A stretch of DNA of 64,000 nt, taken from positions 1 to 64,000 of the forward strand of contig JAFRQF010000012.1 in assembly GCA_017428765.1 (NCBI GenBank), written 5' to 3'. Source of the stretch: Erysipelotrichaceae bacterium (lineage in GTDB: Bacteria > Bacillota_I > Bacilli_A > Erysipelotrichales > Erysipelotrichaceae). The notes beneath the pieces were generated by a model. It was not told the origin of the DNA. It made no database searches and worked only from the letters and a program-made list of their open reading frames with translations. Shown one piece after another: positions 43,382-51,961 of the stretch. Both the position numbers and the translations under genes were made by a program. How positions within the stretch are numbered: the stretch's first letter is position 1; every line of letters begins with the position of its first letter.

Positions 43382-44734
43382 CTATTGTTTGAATCTTTCC
43401 GCAACGCTCGGCGCATTTTTCGTCAGCTTGCGGATGCTGAGATCCTGGGCCTTGTCATTGGCCAGACGCAGCTGGTTGGAAGAGGAAGTCAGAGCCTCCT
43501 TGATCTTGTTGAGATGGGCGATCGACTTGTCGATCTCCTCGATCGCATCATTGAACTTTTTGGCAGCTGTCGTGTAGTTCTTGCCGAACGCTTCCTTGAA
43601 GGCGTTCATATTGTTCTCGAAATTCTTGAAATCGACATCCTGTTCCTGCAAGGCGATCAGCTGCTTCTTATAGGACAGGGAATTCATGTTCGCATTCCTT
43701 AACAGAGTGATGATCGGGATGAAGTTCTGCGGTCTGACCACATACATCTTCTCATAGCGGTGGGACATATCGACGATCCCTTCGTTATAAAGATCGTTGT
43801 CCATTTCCAGCAGAGATACCAGTACCGCATATTCGCACTTCTTGTCTTTTCTGTCCTTGTCCAGTTTTGCCAGGAAGTCTTCGTTCTTATGCCTGGAAGC
43901 TGTCGAATCGGCTTCATTCTTCATTTCGAACATGATGGAAACGATCTGGGTGCCTTCCTCATCGTAATCCCGGAAGATGAAGTCGCCCTTCGAACCTTTG
44001 GAGATGTCGTTGTCCTTTTCAAAATACGCATTTTTGAATAACGGACGGACGCGATTGAATTCATAGAGGCAGTGCTGTTCGAGGTCCTCACCGATCATCT
44101 TGGTCGACTGTCTGGCCTTGAAGTCCTTATAATAAGCGATCAGCTGATCCTTGTCAGCCAGTTGGGACAGATAGGACTGCTTCATCGCATCGGCTTCCGC
44201 TTTGATCTTTGTGATCTCTTCTTCCTTTGCGGCCACTGCCTTTGCCTGCTCGAGCTTGTTTTCGGTCTCTTTGTTTTTCAGATCGGCATCGAGCCTCAAG
44301 ATCAGATTCTCCTTCTCGGTCAGTCTGGCCTGCAGTTCATCGACCGCTTCCTTGGTCACCAGCTTGTTTTCCGTATCCTTGTTTTTCAGATCGGCATCGA
44401 GCCTGGCGATGAGCCTATCCTTTTCCTGCAGTTTCTTCTCCAGGTCTTCGAGTGCTTCCCTGGTCGCCAGTTTTCCTTCCTGTTCCTTGCCGGAAAGTTC
44501 GGTCTTCAGTTTCTGTATCTCGACATCCTTCTCACTGAGTGCCTTCTGGTTCTCATTGAGCGTACGCTGCCTTTCAATATCGAGCTGTATCTTCAGCTTT
44601 TCTTCGTATTCTTTTTCTCTTTGATACAGTTCCTCAGCGAACTGATGATCTCGGATCTGTTTTACGATCGAATCGTAACTCGATTCATCGATGGTGAACA
44701 CTTCACCGCAGTTGGGACATTTGATCTGGTTCAT
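43382..44734 (-). CDS. DUF2130 protein: zinc motif, coiled coil, restriction-nuclease-like core
   Basis: 450 residues. An N-terminal 'KCPNCGEVF' pair is a zinc-ribbon half. A long coiled coil (about 30-215) contains two near-identical 31-residue units ('LIARLDADLKNKDTENKLVTKEAVDEL' and 'LILRLDADLKNKETENKLEQAKAV'). The DUF2130 core at about 245-370 has 'GDFIFRDYDEEGTQIVSIMFEMKNE', D...E-x-K in PD-(D/E)xK style, then 'EYAVLVSLLEMDNDLYNEGIVDMSHRYEKMYVVRPQNFIPIITLL'. A nuclease or DNA-binding role is an inference; the family is uncharacterised. RBS GAGGAGG. Confidence 0.8.
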   Translation of the reverse strand: MNQIKCPNCGEVFTIDESSYDSIVKQIRDHQFAEELYQREKEYEEKLKIQLDIERQRTLNENQKALSEKDVEIQKLKTELSGKEQEGKLATREALEDLEKKLQEKDRLIARLDADLKNKDTENKLVTKEAVDELQARLTEKENLILRLDADLKNKETENKLEQAKAVAAKEEEITKIKAEADAMKQSYLSQLADKDQLIAYYKDFKARQSTKMIGEDLEQHCLYEFNRVRPLFKNAYFEKDNDISKGSKGDFIFRDYDEEGTQIVSIMFEMKNEADSTASRHKNEDFLAKLDKDRKDKKCEYAVLVSLLEMDNDLYNEGIVDMSHRYEKMYVVRPQNFIPIITLLRNANMNSLSYKKQLIALQEQDVDFKNFENNMNAFKEAFGKNYTTAAKKFNDAIEEIDKSIAHLNKIKEALTSSSNQLRLANDKAQDLSIRKLTKNAPSVAERFKQ

Positions 44735-44898
44735 ATACCTGCCTCCTCAATATCAATATATCGCATTTGACTGACATTTTTTCGTACAGCATCTTTTCTG
44801 ACCGCAAGACGCAAGATCTAAAGTCCCCCATAGCCCTGTTTCCGGTGATATCATGGAAGTAAGGAAAGATCTTCTGATCTGGAAAGGAATCATACATA

Positions 44899-45828
44899 AT
44901 GTTACATGAAGTCAGATTTGGCTCATTCAATGAGCGGGACCAGGTCTACGGCTGGATCTATGTACCGGCATGTAAACCTTTGGGCATCATTCAGCTGGTT
45001 CACGGTTTCGGTGAACACTCGCGCAGATACTTACATATGATCACCTCATTTATGGAAGCGGGATACATCGTCGCTGCCGACGACCATGTCGGACACGGCA
45101 AGACGGCTTTGGAAAACAATTCCTGGGGCAACTGGGGCAACAAAGGCCACCGGACGATGATGGAAGATGAAAAGAAACTTCATGACATCGTTGCCGAAAA
45201 ATATCCGGATCTTCCATATTTCATGTTCGGACACTCCATGGGCTCCTTCATCACCAGAGAATATATCGCCAAGTACGGCGAAGATCTCGCCGGTGCCACG
45301 ATCTGCGGTACGACCGGTGTCTGGCCGAACCTTGAAGACAACATCGCCATCGTAAAGAAACTCGTCGATGAAGGAAAAGGTGATGAATCCGATCCGACGC
45401 TTGGTGCGACCTTCATGGGCTGGATGTTTGCCAGATGCGAAGAAGGCGTGACGTTGGGCAATGAGTGGATCTGCGATTCGCCATATGTACAGAAAGACCA
45501 CGCCGAAGATCCATTCGATGCGTTCACAAAACCGACTTCCAACCGCGCATGGTTATACTTCTTACAGATGATGGAAGAGATCACCGGACCGGAATGGGCA
45601 GCCAAAGTCCCGAAGGAACTTCCGATCTACAATATCGGCGGTGACCAGGATCCGGTCGGGCAGTACGGTACCGGCATGTACCAGGCAGCCAACTGGCTTA
45701 TCGACACCGGTCATGATGTCACGACGGTCCTTTATACCGGCTACCGTCATGAGATCCACAACTATTCCGACATCAAGCAGCAGGTGGAAGACGGCATCAT
45801 CGACTTCTTCGATTCCTGCATCATGTAA
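44899..45828 (+). CDS. Alpha/beta hydrolase, serine aminopeptidase S33 / monoacylglycerol lipase type
   Basis: 309 residues. Oxyanion strand 'QLVHGFGEHSRRY', nucleophile elbow GHSMGSF, acid likely in 'NIGGDQDPVG' and histidine in 'TGYRHEIHNYSD'. The lid region (about 150-220) has 'LGATFMGWMFARCEEG'. It resembles monoglyceride lipase/lysophospholipase proteins, but the ester substrate is unknown. RBS AAAGGAA. Monocistronic, ended by a bidirectional terminator. Confidence 0.9.
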   Translation: MLHEVRFGSFNERDQVYGWIYVPACKPLGIIQLVHGFGEHSRRYLHMITSFMEAGYIVAADDHVGHGKTALENNSWGNWGNKGHRTMMEDEKKLHDIVAEKYPDLPYFMFGHSMGSFITREYIAKYGEDLAGATICGTTGVWPNLEDNIAIVKKLVDEGKGDESDPTLGATFMGWMFARCEEGVTLGNEWICDSPYVQKDHAEDPFDAFTKPTSNRAWLYFLQMMEEITGPEWAAKVPKELPIYNIGGDQDPVGQYGTGMYQAANWLIDTGHDVTTVLYTGYRHEIHNYSDIKQQVEDGIIDFFDSCIM

Positions 45829-45834
45829 TATTTC

Positions 45835-45864
45835 AAATGGGGATCTGCCGATCCCCATTTTTTA
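45835..45864. terminator. Bidirectional terminator
   Basis: AAATGGGGATC, TGCC, GATCCCCATTT, then T6; serves the plus-strand hydrolase and, with the A-rich side, the convergent nitroreductase gene. Confidence 0.85.
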
Positions 45865-46527
45865 TGCCCACTCAAAATTTTCTTTGCCTGCCCCGAGCTC
45901 GAAATGACACTTCACGATACCCAGATCCAGCTTCAGGTAGGGACCGATGCCGGCCGTCGATATCTTTACTTTGTTTCCTTCTTTTAATGCGATCCTGAAC
46001 TTCTGCTGGTTGGTCGCCGTCGGCGCCTTAAGTGCGGCATCGACGCCTTTTTTAAACCAGTCCGGTGCACCCGCATAGTCAGGTGACAGGACGGACAGAT
46101 CTTTGTTTTTATGAGACACGCCCTGGCTCTCGCCATAACCCAGAGAGATCAGGATGACTTCCTTTTCCCCGTCTTTCAAAACAGCCCTGGACTTGCCATG
46201 GGTCAGAGCCACCCAGCAGGTATTGAGTCCCAGGGTCTGTGCCTTGAGTACGAAAAGCTCTCCATAGTAGCCGGCCCTTTCTTCCAGGTCTTTTTCTTTC
46301 TTTCCGGAGATGACGACGTAGTTCTTCACATTCTCAAAATGACCGTAGCGGGCAAGCCTGACGTTGAAACATTCCGGCTCGTCATAGACGATCTGTATGT
46401 TCAATCCGCCCTGTTTGGATAAGAGAAAGGCATATTCATCGAGCTGTTCTCTGATATCCTTTTCGATCGGCACATCCCTGTACCGGCGCACGCTGTGCCT
46501 GAGATCGATCGCTTCTTTTAATTCCAT
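45862..46527 (-). CDS. Nitroreductase family protein (putative TM-type, FMN)
   Basis: 221 residues from the ATG at 46527 (RBS AAAGGTGAAAG); a GTG nine bases earlier is possible. N terminus 'ELKEAIDLRHSVRRYRDVPI' is the FMN phosphate-binding R-x-S-V-R-x-(Y/F) block; 'VLKAQTLGLNTCWVAL' and 'ISLGYGESQG' follow. A C-terminal half with 'ALKAPTATNQQKFRIAL' has the N-x-Q-x-x-(R/F) FMN loop. It reduces nitro or quinone compounds with NAD(P)H in general; the substrate is unknown. Lies 5 bases after a hypothetical gene. Confidence 0.85.
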   Translation of the reverse strand: MELKEAIDLRHSVRRYRDVPIEKDIREQLDEYAFLLSKQGGLNIQIVYDEPECFNVRLARYGHFENVKNYVVISGKKEKDLEERAGYYGELFVLKAQTLGLNTCWVALTHGKSRAVLKDGEKEVILISLGYGESQGVSHKNKDLSVLSPDYAGAPDWFKKGVDAALKAPTATNQQKFRIALKEGNKVKISTAGIGPYLKLDLGIVKCHFELGAGKENFEWA

Positions 46528-46532
46528 AACTT

Positions 46533-46985
46533 TCACCTTTCAAAACCATAGTCGATCGTGTCGACCTTTGGGTCAGAGAATCCCTCCTTGCGGTATGTAT
46601 ATTCGTCCCTGTGACAGCGGACGATCTTTTCAGGCGGGATCGCATAAACGCCATAAGGCGTTTTAACTTCCAGAATGTCTTTCCCGCCATTTGCGATATA
46701 GACCGGCTCGAAACTCTTCTGCCACTCCTTAAAGCGCAGGCAGCCCTTTTCCAGCGGGATATACATGAACTGCAAGTCAGAGAGATATCTTCCTTTTTGC
46801 GTATAGATGAAGACTTCATCGAAGCAGGTCTTTGCCTTGACTTCGTGGATCAGTCTTTCGCAATCCTCATTGTCGGGTTCTTTGATATAGGCACTGTCGT
46901 AATAAAAAGGCTTTCTCTCATCAAGAAGAAACAGTACGCCGATTTCGGCTTGTTTCAGAAATGATCTTATCTTTTCTTCATTCAT
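46533..46985 (-). CDS. Hypothetical protein linked to the nitroreductase gene
   Basis: 150 residues, alternating alpha/beta, no signal peptide or motif recognised; contains 'CERLIHEVKAKTCFDEVFIYTQKGRYLSDLQFMYIP'. The short distance (5 bases) to the nitroreductase gene indicates one transcript. The RBS is weak (GTAAAGG close to ATG). Confidence 0.6.
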   Translation of the reverse strand: MNEEKIRSFLKQAEIGVLFLLDERKPFYYDSAYIKEPDNEDCERLIHEVKAKTCFDEVFIYTQKGRYLSDLQFMYIPLEKGCLRFKEWQKSFEPVYIANGGKDILEVKTPYGVYAIPPEKIVRCHRDEYTYRKEGFSDPKVDTIDYGFER

Positions 46986-47005
46986 ACCTTTACTTTAACG
47001 CGATA

Positions 47006-47038
47006 CAAAAAGACTGTGCAATCCTTATGCACAGTCTA
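47006..47038 (-). terminator. Terminator of the esterase gene at 47036
   Basis: AGACTGTGCA and TGCACAGTCT (47011-47020/47028-47037), with T5 after it on the minus strand. Confidence 0.85.
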
Positions 47039-47935
47039 GGTCTCATTGATGATCTCGCACATCTTTGCGATCGCCTCATCCGCTTCCGGGATCGGAAAGG
47101 CCGGATAGACGTGGTTGAGTCCTTCGCCCACACAGACCCTGTTTGGGATCTTATGTTCCTCCAGGATCTTGGAAAACTTCATGACATCGGGATAGAAGAA
47201 CTCATGGGTACCGACAAATAAGGTCACATCCTTAAGACAGCTCACATCGCCATAGATCGGCGAGAGACGATAGTCCTTCAGGTCGCTGCCGTTTGCCCAG
47301 TAGAAGGCTTCCACCAGCAGTTCCCCGCGCTTGAGCGTCGGATCGTTTTTCTGGTATTCGGGTATCTCCGGGTTGTCCATCAGAAGGTCCACCCAGGGCG
47401 ACATCAGGATGTGTTTCTCCGGAAGTTTCAGTGAAAGCTTTGCCAGATACATCGTAAAGCCCAGGGCAAGTCCGCCGCCTGCCGAATCGCCCATGAAGAT
47501 GATCTTCTTGTCCGGATAGTATTTCAACACCTTGCGATAGAAGGTCTCCAGCTGCGCATAACAGGTCTTGAAATCCGCAAGCGGAGCCAACGGGTAATCG
47601 GGGATGATGAACGGCGCATCGACGCTTGCCGTGATCTTATCCAGCATCAGCCAGTGAAACGGCAGCATCTCTTCCACATAGGCGCCGCCATGTAAGTAGA
47701 TGATCAGTCTGTCGCTTTGCGATTCCACGTTCATGTAGAAAAGACGCATGTCACCGGATGTGACATCGTCGATCTTTCCTCTGTCTTTAATCTTTATCAG
47801 CAGCGGAAGGTCGTAGCGTTTCTTTCCCTTGTGACGGTGATACTCCATGAGGACTTCCGTCATCGTCTTTCCTTTGGGAACTACGGCCCGTCTGGCGATC
47901 GTTTCGCATATCTTCGCACTTCTGGATCTGGCCAT
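47036..47935 (-). CDS. Alpha/beta hydrolase, HSL/acetyl-esterase type
   Basis: 299 residues from the internal ATG at about 47935. An earlier frame adds 38 residues that overlap the hydrogenase 3' end and look non-coding in composition (S/R-rich). Motifs: HGGAYVEE (oxyanion), the GDSAGGGLALG elbow with serine, 'LSPWVDLLMDN', and H in 'GLNHVYPAF'. Same family as the esterase at 1.8-2.6 kb. No RBS is visible and it starts only about 15 bases after the hydrogenase terminator, so it probably depends on read-through or a weak promoter. Confidence 0.8.
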   Translation of the reverse strand: MARSRSAKICETIARRAVVPKGKTMTEVLMEYHRHKGKKRYDLPLLIKIKDRGKIDDVTSGDMRLFYMNVESQSDRLIIYLHGGAYVEEMLPFHWLMLDKITASVDAPFIIPDYPLAPLADFKTCYAQLETFYRKVLKYYPDKKIIFMGDSAGGGLALGFTMYLAKLSLKLPEKHILMSPWVDLLMDNPEIPEYQKNDPTLKRGELLVEAFYWANGSDLKDYRLSPIYGDVSCLKDVTLFVGTHEFFYPDVMKFSKILEEHKIPNRVCVGEGLNHVYPAFPIPEADEAIAKMCEIINET

Positions 47936-47944
47936 AGCTCTATG

Positions 47945-47978
47945 ATAACAAAAAGGATAGGAGATGTTCCTATCCTTT
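47945..47978 (-). terminator. Terminator after the hydrogenase gene
   Basis: AAAGGATAGGA, loop, TCCTATCCTTT with T5 on the minus strand. Confidence 0.8.
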
Positions 47979-49391
47979 GACACTTTCTGTGATCGTTTCG
48001 ATCGTTGAAGACTTGGCGTAATTGTCGACGTTGGCCGGCTTGCTGCCAAACTTCATCAGAGTTCCGGCACCGCCGATACAGCCGCCGGTGCAGGCCATGC
48101 CTTCTACGAAGTTGCCCTGTAAGAGGTTCCTTGCCTTCTTTAACATCGCGACACGGCAGGCTTCGATGCCGTTGCAGGTCTCCGGTTTGAGCTCGAGCTC
48201 AGCGTTGATCTCCTTGAGACCCTGTTTCATCGCTTCGGTCAGGCCGCCCGATCTTGCGAAGACTCTGCCATAGTAGGTCGCCTGGTTGATCGGTGTCTCA
48301 TCGAGTTCTTCAAGTTCGATGTCCTTGGAATCAAACAGCGCCTGCAGTTCTTCGAAGGTCAGTGCGACATCCACGAGACCTTCCACATCGTCTCTGTGGA
48401 TCTCCATCTTTTTGGCTGTGCACGGACCGATGAAGACCAGCTTGCAGTCTTCGTCTTCCTCTTTCAGCACTTTGGCGATCGCACCCATCGGAGAAAGGTT
48501 GTGCGAGATGTATTGCGCCAGATCCGGGAAGTTCTTCTTCACGTAATCGACGAAAGCCGGACAGCAGGATGAGAATAAGAAGCCCTTTTCCGCCAGCTCG
48601 GTCGCTTCCGAATATGCGACAAGGTCAGCGCCTTTGGCGACTTCCACGACATCGTAGAAGCCCAGTTTCTTAAGACCGGTGACGATCTGCGGCAGCGACG
48701 CCTGACGGAAATTGTCGGCGATCGCCGGTGCGATCAGAGCATAGGTCTTGAACTTCGTGTTGTTTTCGCTCTTTACGATATAGTCGATGGCATCCAGGAT
48801 GAACGACTTGTCCATGATGGCACCGAACGGACACTGTGACATGCAGGCACCGCAGTTGATACATTTTTCATGATCGATCCTGGCAGCCTGATTCTCGTTG
48901 GCTTCGATGGCCTTGACGGCGCAGGCATTCTCGCAAGGTCTCTTGCGGTTGATGATCGCAGAGTACTGACAAGCCCTTGCACAGGCACCGCAGTTGATAC
49001 ATTTGGTCTTATCGATATGGGACTGGTGGTTCTCATCGAAATAGATCGCATCCTTCGGACACGCATCCTTGCAGCGCTGTGCCAGACAGCCACGGCAGGT
49101 ATTGGTGACGATGTAGCCGCCGATCGGACATTCGTCACAGGCGATATCGATGACTTCGATGATGTTCGGGTTGGAATGGGTACCGCCCATTGCCAGTTTG
49201 ACTCTTTCCTGTAAGATCGCTCTTTCCTTGTAGACGCAGCAGCGCATCGAAGGTGTCTTTCCCGGCAGGATCTTTTTCGGGATATCCAGGACGTTTTCGA
49301 CCAGGGTGCCTTCCCAGGCCTCTTTGGCCACTTCCCGCAGCGCGAGATACTTCAGTTCCTCTATCTTGGTCTCAAACTTAGAGTTCTTCAT
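47970..49391 (-). CDS. Monomeric [FeFe]-hydrogenase-like protein, group B type
   Basis: 473 residues. The N-terminal part (about 75-200) is rich in cysteine ferredoxin motifs: 'CDECPIGGYIVTNTCRGC', then the 4Fe4S pairs 'CINCGACARACQYSA' and 'CINCGACMSQCPFGA'. The hydrogenase core has the three H-cluster signatures, with group-B wording: SSCCPAF (TSCCP in classical enzymes), GPCTAKKMEI (MPC in classical) and EGMACTGGCIGGAG. All cluster cysteines are present. Likely function is H2 evolution or sensing with ferredoxin; no maturase genes (hydE, hydF, hydG) are in the window. It overlaps the upstream kinase stop by 14 bases. Confidence 0.88.
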   Translation of the reverse strand: MKNSKFETKIEELKYLALREVAKEAWEGTLVENVLDIPKKILPGKTPSMRCCVYKERAILQERVKLAMGGTHSNPNIIEVIDIACDECPIGGYIVTNTCRGCLAQRCKDACPKDAIYFDENHQSHIDKTKCINCGACARACQYSAIINRKRPCENACAVKAIEANENQAARIDHEKCINCGACMSQCPFGAIMDKSFILDAIDYIVKSENNTKFKTYALIAPAIADNFRQASLPQIVTGLKKLGFYDVVEVAKGADLVAYSEATELAEKGFLFSSCCPAFVDYVKKNFPDLAQYISHNLSPMGAIAKVLKEEDEDCKLVFIGPCTAKKMEIHRDDVEGLVDVALTFEELQALFDSKDIELEELDETPINQATYYGRVFARSGGLTEAMKQGLKEINAELELKPETCNGIEACRVAMLKKARNLLQGNFVEGMACTGGCIGGAGTLMKFGSKPANVDNYAKSSTIETITESVKG

Positions 49392-50157
49392 ATAATTTCT
49401 CCAATTCTTTTTCTTCCATGAAGATCAGACTGGTCAGAAAAGCAGACTGATTCTTGATCCCTTTGACGGATTGGGAAGCCGCAAGGATCGGCAGCCAGCT
49501 CAGAACGTCTTTGATCTTGCAGCCGCTGATTTCGGCGAACAGATCGATGTATTTCCTTGCCCTTGCTTTATTGCCGTCGACCAGGAACATCATATAGCTT
49601 CTGGCTGCGTCAGCTTCCGCATTGCCCTGCGTTGCGTGATACCAGTCGATGATGTACGGCTTGCCGTTCTTATCGATGATGACGTTGTTTGGCTTGTAAT
49701 CTCCATGTAAGACACAATAGTGTTTCGGCATCGCCTCGACGCGGGTGTGCAGATCGTAGCGCAATGTCGCGGAAAGTTCGGTATGTGCGATCTTTCCGTT
49801 CATCTTGTCGTTGTGTTTGGACATTTTCGGGATCCTGAGCTTGTGCATTTCGTTCTGCAGCTCTACGAACCATCTGAGATATTCATCCTCCTTCTCCGGT
49901 TCTTCTTCCATGAGCTGCTTGATCGTCTTGCCTTCGATGTATTCCTGTACGATCGCCCACTGACCGTCAATGACGCATACCTCTTCCAGTTTCGGGACGT
50001 TCAGTCCGGCCTGCATGACTCTGGCCTGATTGAGTGCTTCAAAAAGGATATCGGCAACTTTGCGGTTCTTGTCGTAGACCTTATACCATTTTCCGTCTTT
50101 CTCGTACTTGGCTACGGCCTCTCTTAACAGCAGATATTTATCATTCTTGTTTTCCAT
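49378..50157 (-). CDS. Phosphotransferase of the APH/choline kinase fold
   Basis: 259 residues from the ATG at 50157; longer readings run through the promoter and were rejected. Kinase-like fold marks: 'WAIVQEYIEGKTIKQLM' (hinge), 'VLHGDYKPNNVIIDKNGKPYIIDWYHATQG' holding the catalytic D and the Mg-binding N and D. The substrate could be an aminoglycoside, choline, a sugar or a small metabolite. It leads the kinase - [FeFe]-hydrogenase transcript, an odd pairing. No Shine-Dalgarno is visible before the ATG. Confidence 0.85.
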   Translation of the reverse strand: MENKNDKYLLLREAVAKYEKDGKWYKVYDKNRKVADILFEALNQARVMQAGLNVPKLEEVCVIDGQWAIVQEYIEGKTIKQLMEEEPEKEDEYLRWFVELQNEMHKLRIPKMSKHNDKMNGKIAHTELSATLRYDLHTRVEAMPKHYCVLHGDYKPNNVIIDKNGKPYIIDWYHATQGNAEADAARSYMMFLVDGNKARARKYIDLFAEISGCKIKDVLSWLPILAASQSVKGIKNQSAFLTSLIFMEEKELEKLYEEL

Positions 50158-50184
50158 CAAACATAATATATCATAAATCACTGT

Positions 50185-50229
50185 TTTATAACTTACATTG
50201 GAAACGTTTTCAAAAGCAGATGATATAAT
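50185..50229. promoter_or_regulatory. Divergent promoters with a shared near-perfect cre
   Basis: TGGAAACGTTTTCA at 50199-50212 matches the CcpA cre consensus at all but about one position. On the minus strand -35 TTGAAA (50213-50208), 17 bases, -10 TATAAA (50190-50185): the cre overlaps its -35 and spacer. On the plus strand TATAAT at 50224-50229 is a clear -10; the cre sits where its -35 would lie. CcpA binding would therefore affect both the kinase/hydrogenase and the histidine kinase transcripts. Confidence 0.75.
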
Positions 50230-50254
50230 GACATTAAATCGACAGGAGACAGCC

Positions 50255-51961
50255 ATGGCCAGAGGATATGCAGTAAAAGATAACAAAGAAAACAAGATCC
50301 TGCTTGTATCAGAGGACTTTGAAGCAGCGGATATTTTTGAAACGATCCCGCTTTCCCAAGACAGAGTTTTATGCATCTCGGGAAGTGACGACAGAACTAG
50401 ACGGATCGAAGATCTCGAACGGAAATTAAAGGAAGCGGAAAGCGCCAATATCGCCAAAGAAGTCTTCCTGTCCAATATGTCCCACGATATCCGTACACCG
50501 ATGAACGCCATCATCGGCATGACCGGCCTGGCAAGAAAAAACATCGACGAAAAAGCCAAGCTCTTAGACTCATTAAACAAGATCGACACTGCCTCAAGAC
50601 ATCTTCTGACCCTGATCAACGAAGTTTTGGATATGTCCCACATCGATTCGGGCAAGATGGTCCTGAGCGATGATCTGTTCTATCTCAGCGAACTGCTTCA
50701 TGACACTCTGGTCATCATACGTCCGCAGGCGGAAAACAAGAAACACAGTTTCAACGTGACGATCGATGATATCTTCCATGAAGAGCTCTATGGCGACATA
50801 CAGCGTCTCAGACAGATCTATGTCAATATCCTGTCCAACTCCGTCAAATACACCAAAGACAACGGAAAGATCGACTTGCGCATACGCGAGAGGATGAAAG
50901 ACGACAAGTGTGAACTGATCTTTACCTGTACCGATAACGGCATGGGCATGTCGGAAGAGTTCCTGCAAAGGATCTTCCATCCGTTTGAACGGGTAAACAA
51001 CTCCACGATCTCCGGCATCGAAGGCACGGGCCTTGGCATGTCGATCGTACAGAAGCTCGTCGAAGCCATGCACGGAAACATTGATATCACCTCCAAGCTC
51101 AATGAAGGCACCACCGTCGAGATCGCCATCCCGCTTCGCTACGAAGACAGATCCATCGAAACGGGTGCCTTGCAGAAAAAAGACCTTCTGCTGGTGATGG
51201 AAGAGAATACGGCTTCCGCCATCCTGCAGAAATACCTGGATGAGTTTAAGATCCCGTATCGCAGCGTCCGTGATTTTTCCGATGCCGTCAGTGAATTCAC
51301 CGACGCCGATTTCAACGGTCACCCTTACGACGCGGTGATCTTTCAGAACTTTGAAAACAAGTCAGGCAACACCTTTGACATGGCCTCTTATCTCAGGAAA
51401 TCCTATCCGGGACTGCCGATGGTCTTAGTCGGCGAGGATGACTGGGAAAAGATCGAATACAAAGCCGGCCGCAGCGGCATCGAATATTTCATCCCGCAGC
51501 CGTTCTTCCGAAGAGATCTGATCTCTTCCCTGAATTCGATCTTCGGAGCGGAAGAGGGACAGGGAAGCTTCAAGGCACCGGATCTTTCCGATAAGGTCAT
51601 CCTGCTTGCCGAAGACAACTTCATCAACCGCGAGATCGCACTGGAGATACTCCGTTCCACCAAGGCAAAGATCGAGACCGCCGAAAACGGACAGATCGCT
51701 CTGGACAAATACCTGGCTTCTAAGGAAGGCTATTACAACATCGTTCTGATGGATATACAGATGCCGGTGATGGACGGCTATGAAGCGACAAGAAAGATCC
51801 GGGAAAGCGGAAGGAATGATGCTTCGACGATCAGGATCTATGCGATGTCGGCCAACGTCTTTGCGGAAGATATCGCCAAAGCCAAGGCATCGGGAATGGA
51901 CGGCCATATCGCCAAACCGATCGACATCTCCAAGCTCATGCAGACACTGAGGCAGGCCTGA
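50255..51961 (+). CDS. Cytosolic hybrid sensor histidine kinase with two receiver-like domains
   Basis: 568 residues from the ATG at 50255 (RBS GGAG); no membrane segment and no recognisable input domain, just about 70 residues with a coiled coil before the H-box. H77 is in SNMSHDIRTPMNAIIG; the ATPase part has 'YVNILSNSVKYT' (N box), 'DNGMGMSEEF' and 'GTGLGMSIV' (G boxes). Then a degenerate receiver-like domain (about 320-440) and a good receiver with phospho-acceptor D500 in IVLMDIQMPVMDGYEATRKIR and 'IAKPID' lysine. The stop overlaps the next start by one base. Confidence 0.88.
   Translation: MARGYAVKDNKENKILLVSEDFEAADIFETIPLSQDRVLCISGSDDRTRRIEDLERKLKEAESANIAKEVFLSNMSHDIRTPMNAIIGMTGLARKNIDEKAKLLDSLNKIDTASRHLLTLINEVLDMSHIDSGKMVLSDDLFYLSELLHDTLVIIRPQAENKKHSFNVTIDDIFHEELYGDIQRLRQIYVNILSNSVKYTKDNGKIDLRIRERMKDDKCELIFTCTDNGMGMSEEFLQRIFHPFERVNNSTISGIEGTGLGMSIVQKLVEAMHGNIDITSKLNEGTTVEIAIPLRYEDRSIETGALQKKDLLLVMEENTASAILQKYLDEFKIPYRSVRDFSDAVSEFTDADFNGHPYDAVIFQNFENKSGNTFDMASYLRKSYPGLPMVLVGEDDWEKIEYKAGRSGIEYFIPQPFFRRDLISSLNSIFGAEEGQGSFKAPDLSDKVILLAEDNFINREIALEILRSTKAKIETAENGQIALDKYLASKEGYYNIVLMDIQMPVMDGYEATRKIRESGRNDASTIRIYAMSANVFAEDIAKAKASGMDGHIAKPIDISKLMQTLRQA

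Noticed and set aside
44202-44624. Plus-strand Ser-rich frame inside the DUF2130 gene
   Set aside because: Antisense of a Lys/Glu-rich coiled coil; low complexity arises from complementarity.
50158-50655. Upstream extension of the kinase gene on the minus strand
   Set aside because: It would run antisense through the histidine kinase gene and its promoter and cre, without an RBS; the ATG at 50157 gives the family's normal length.
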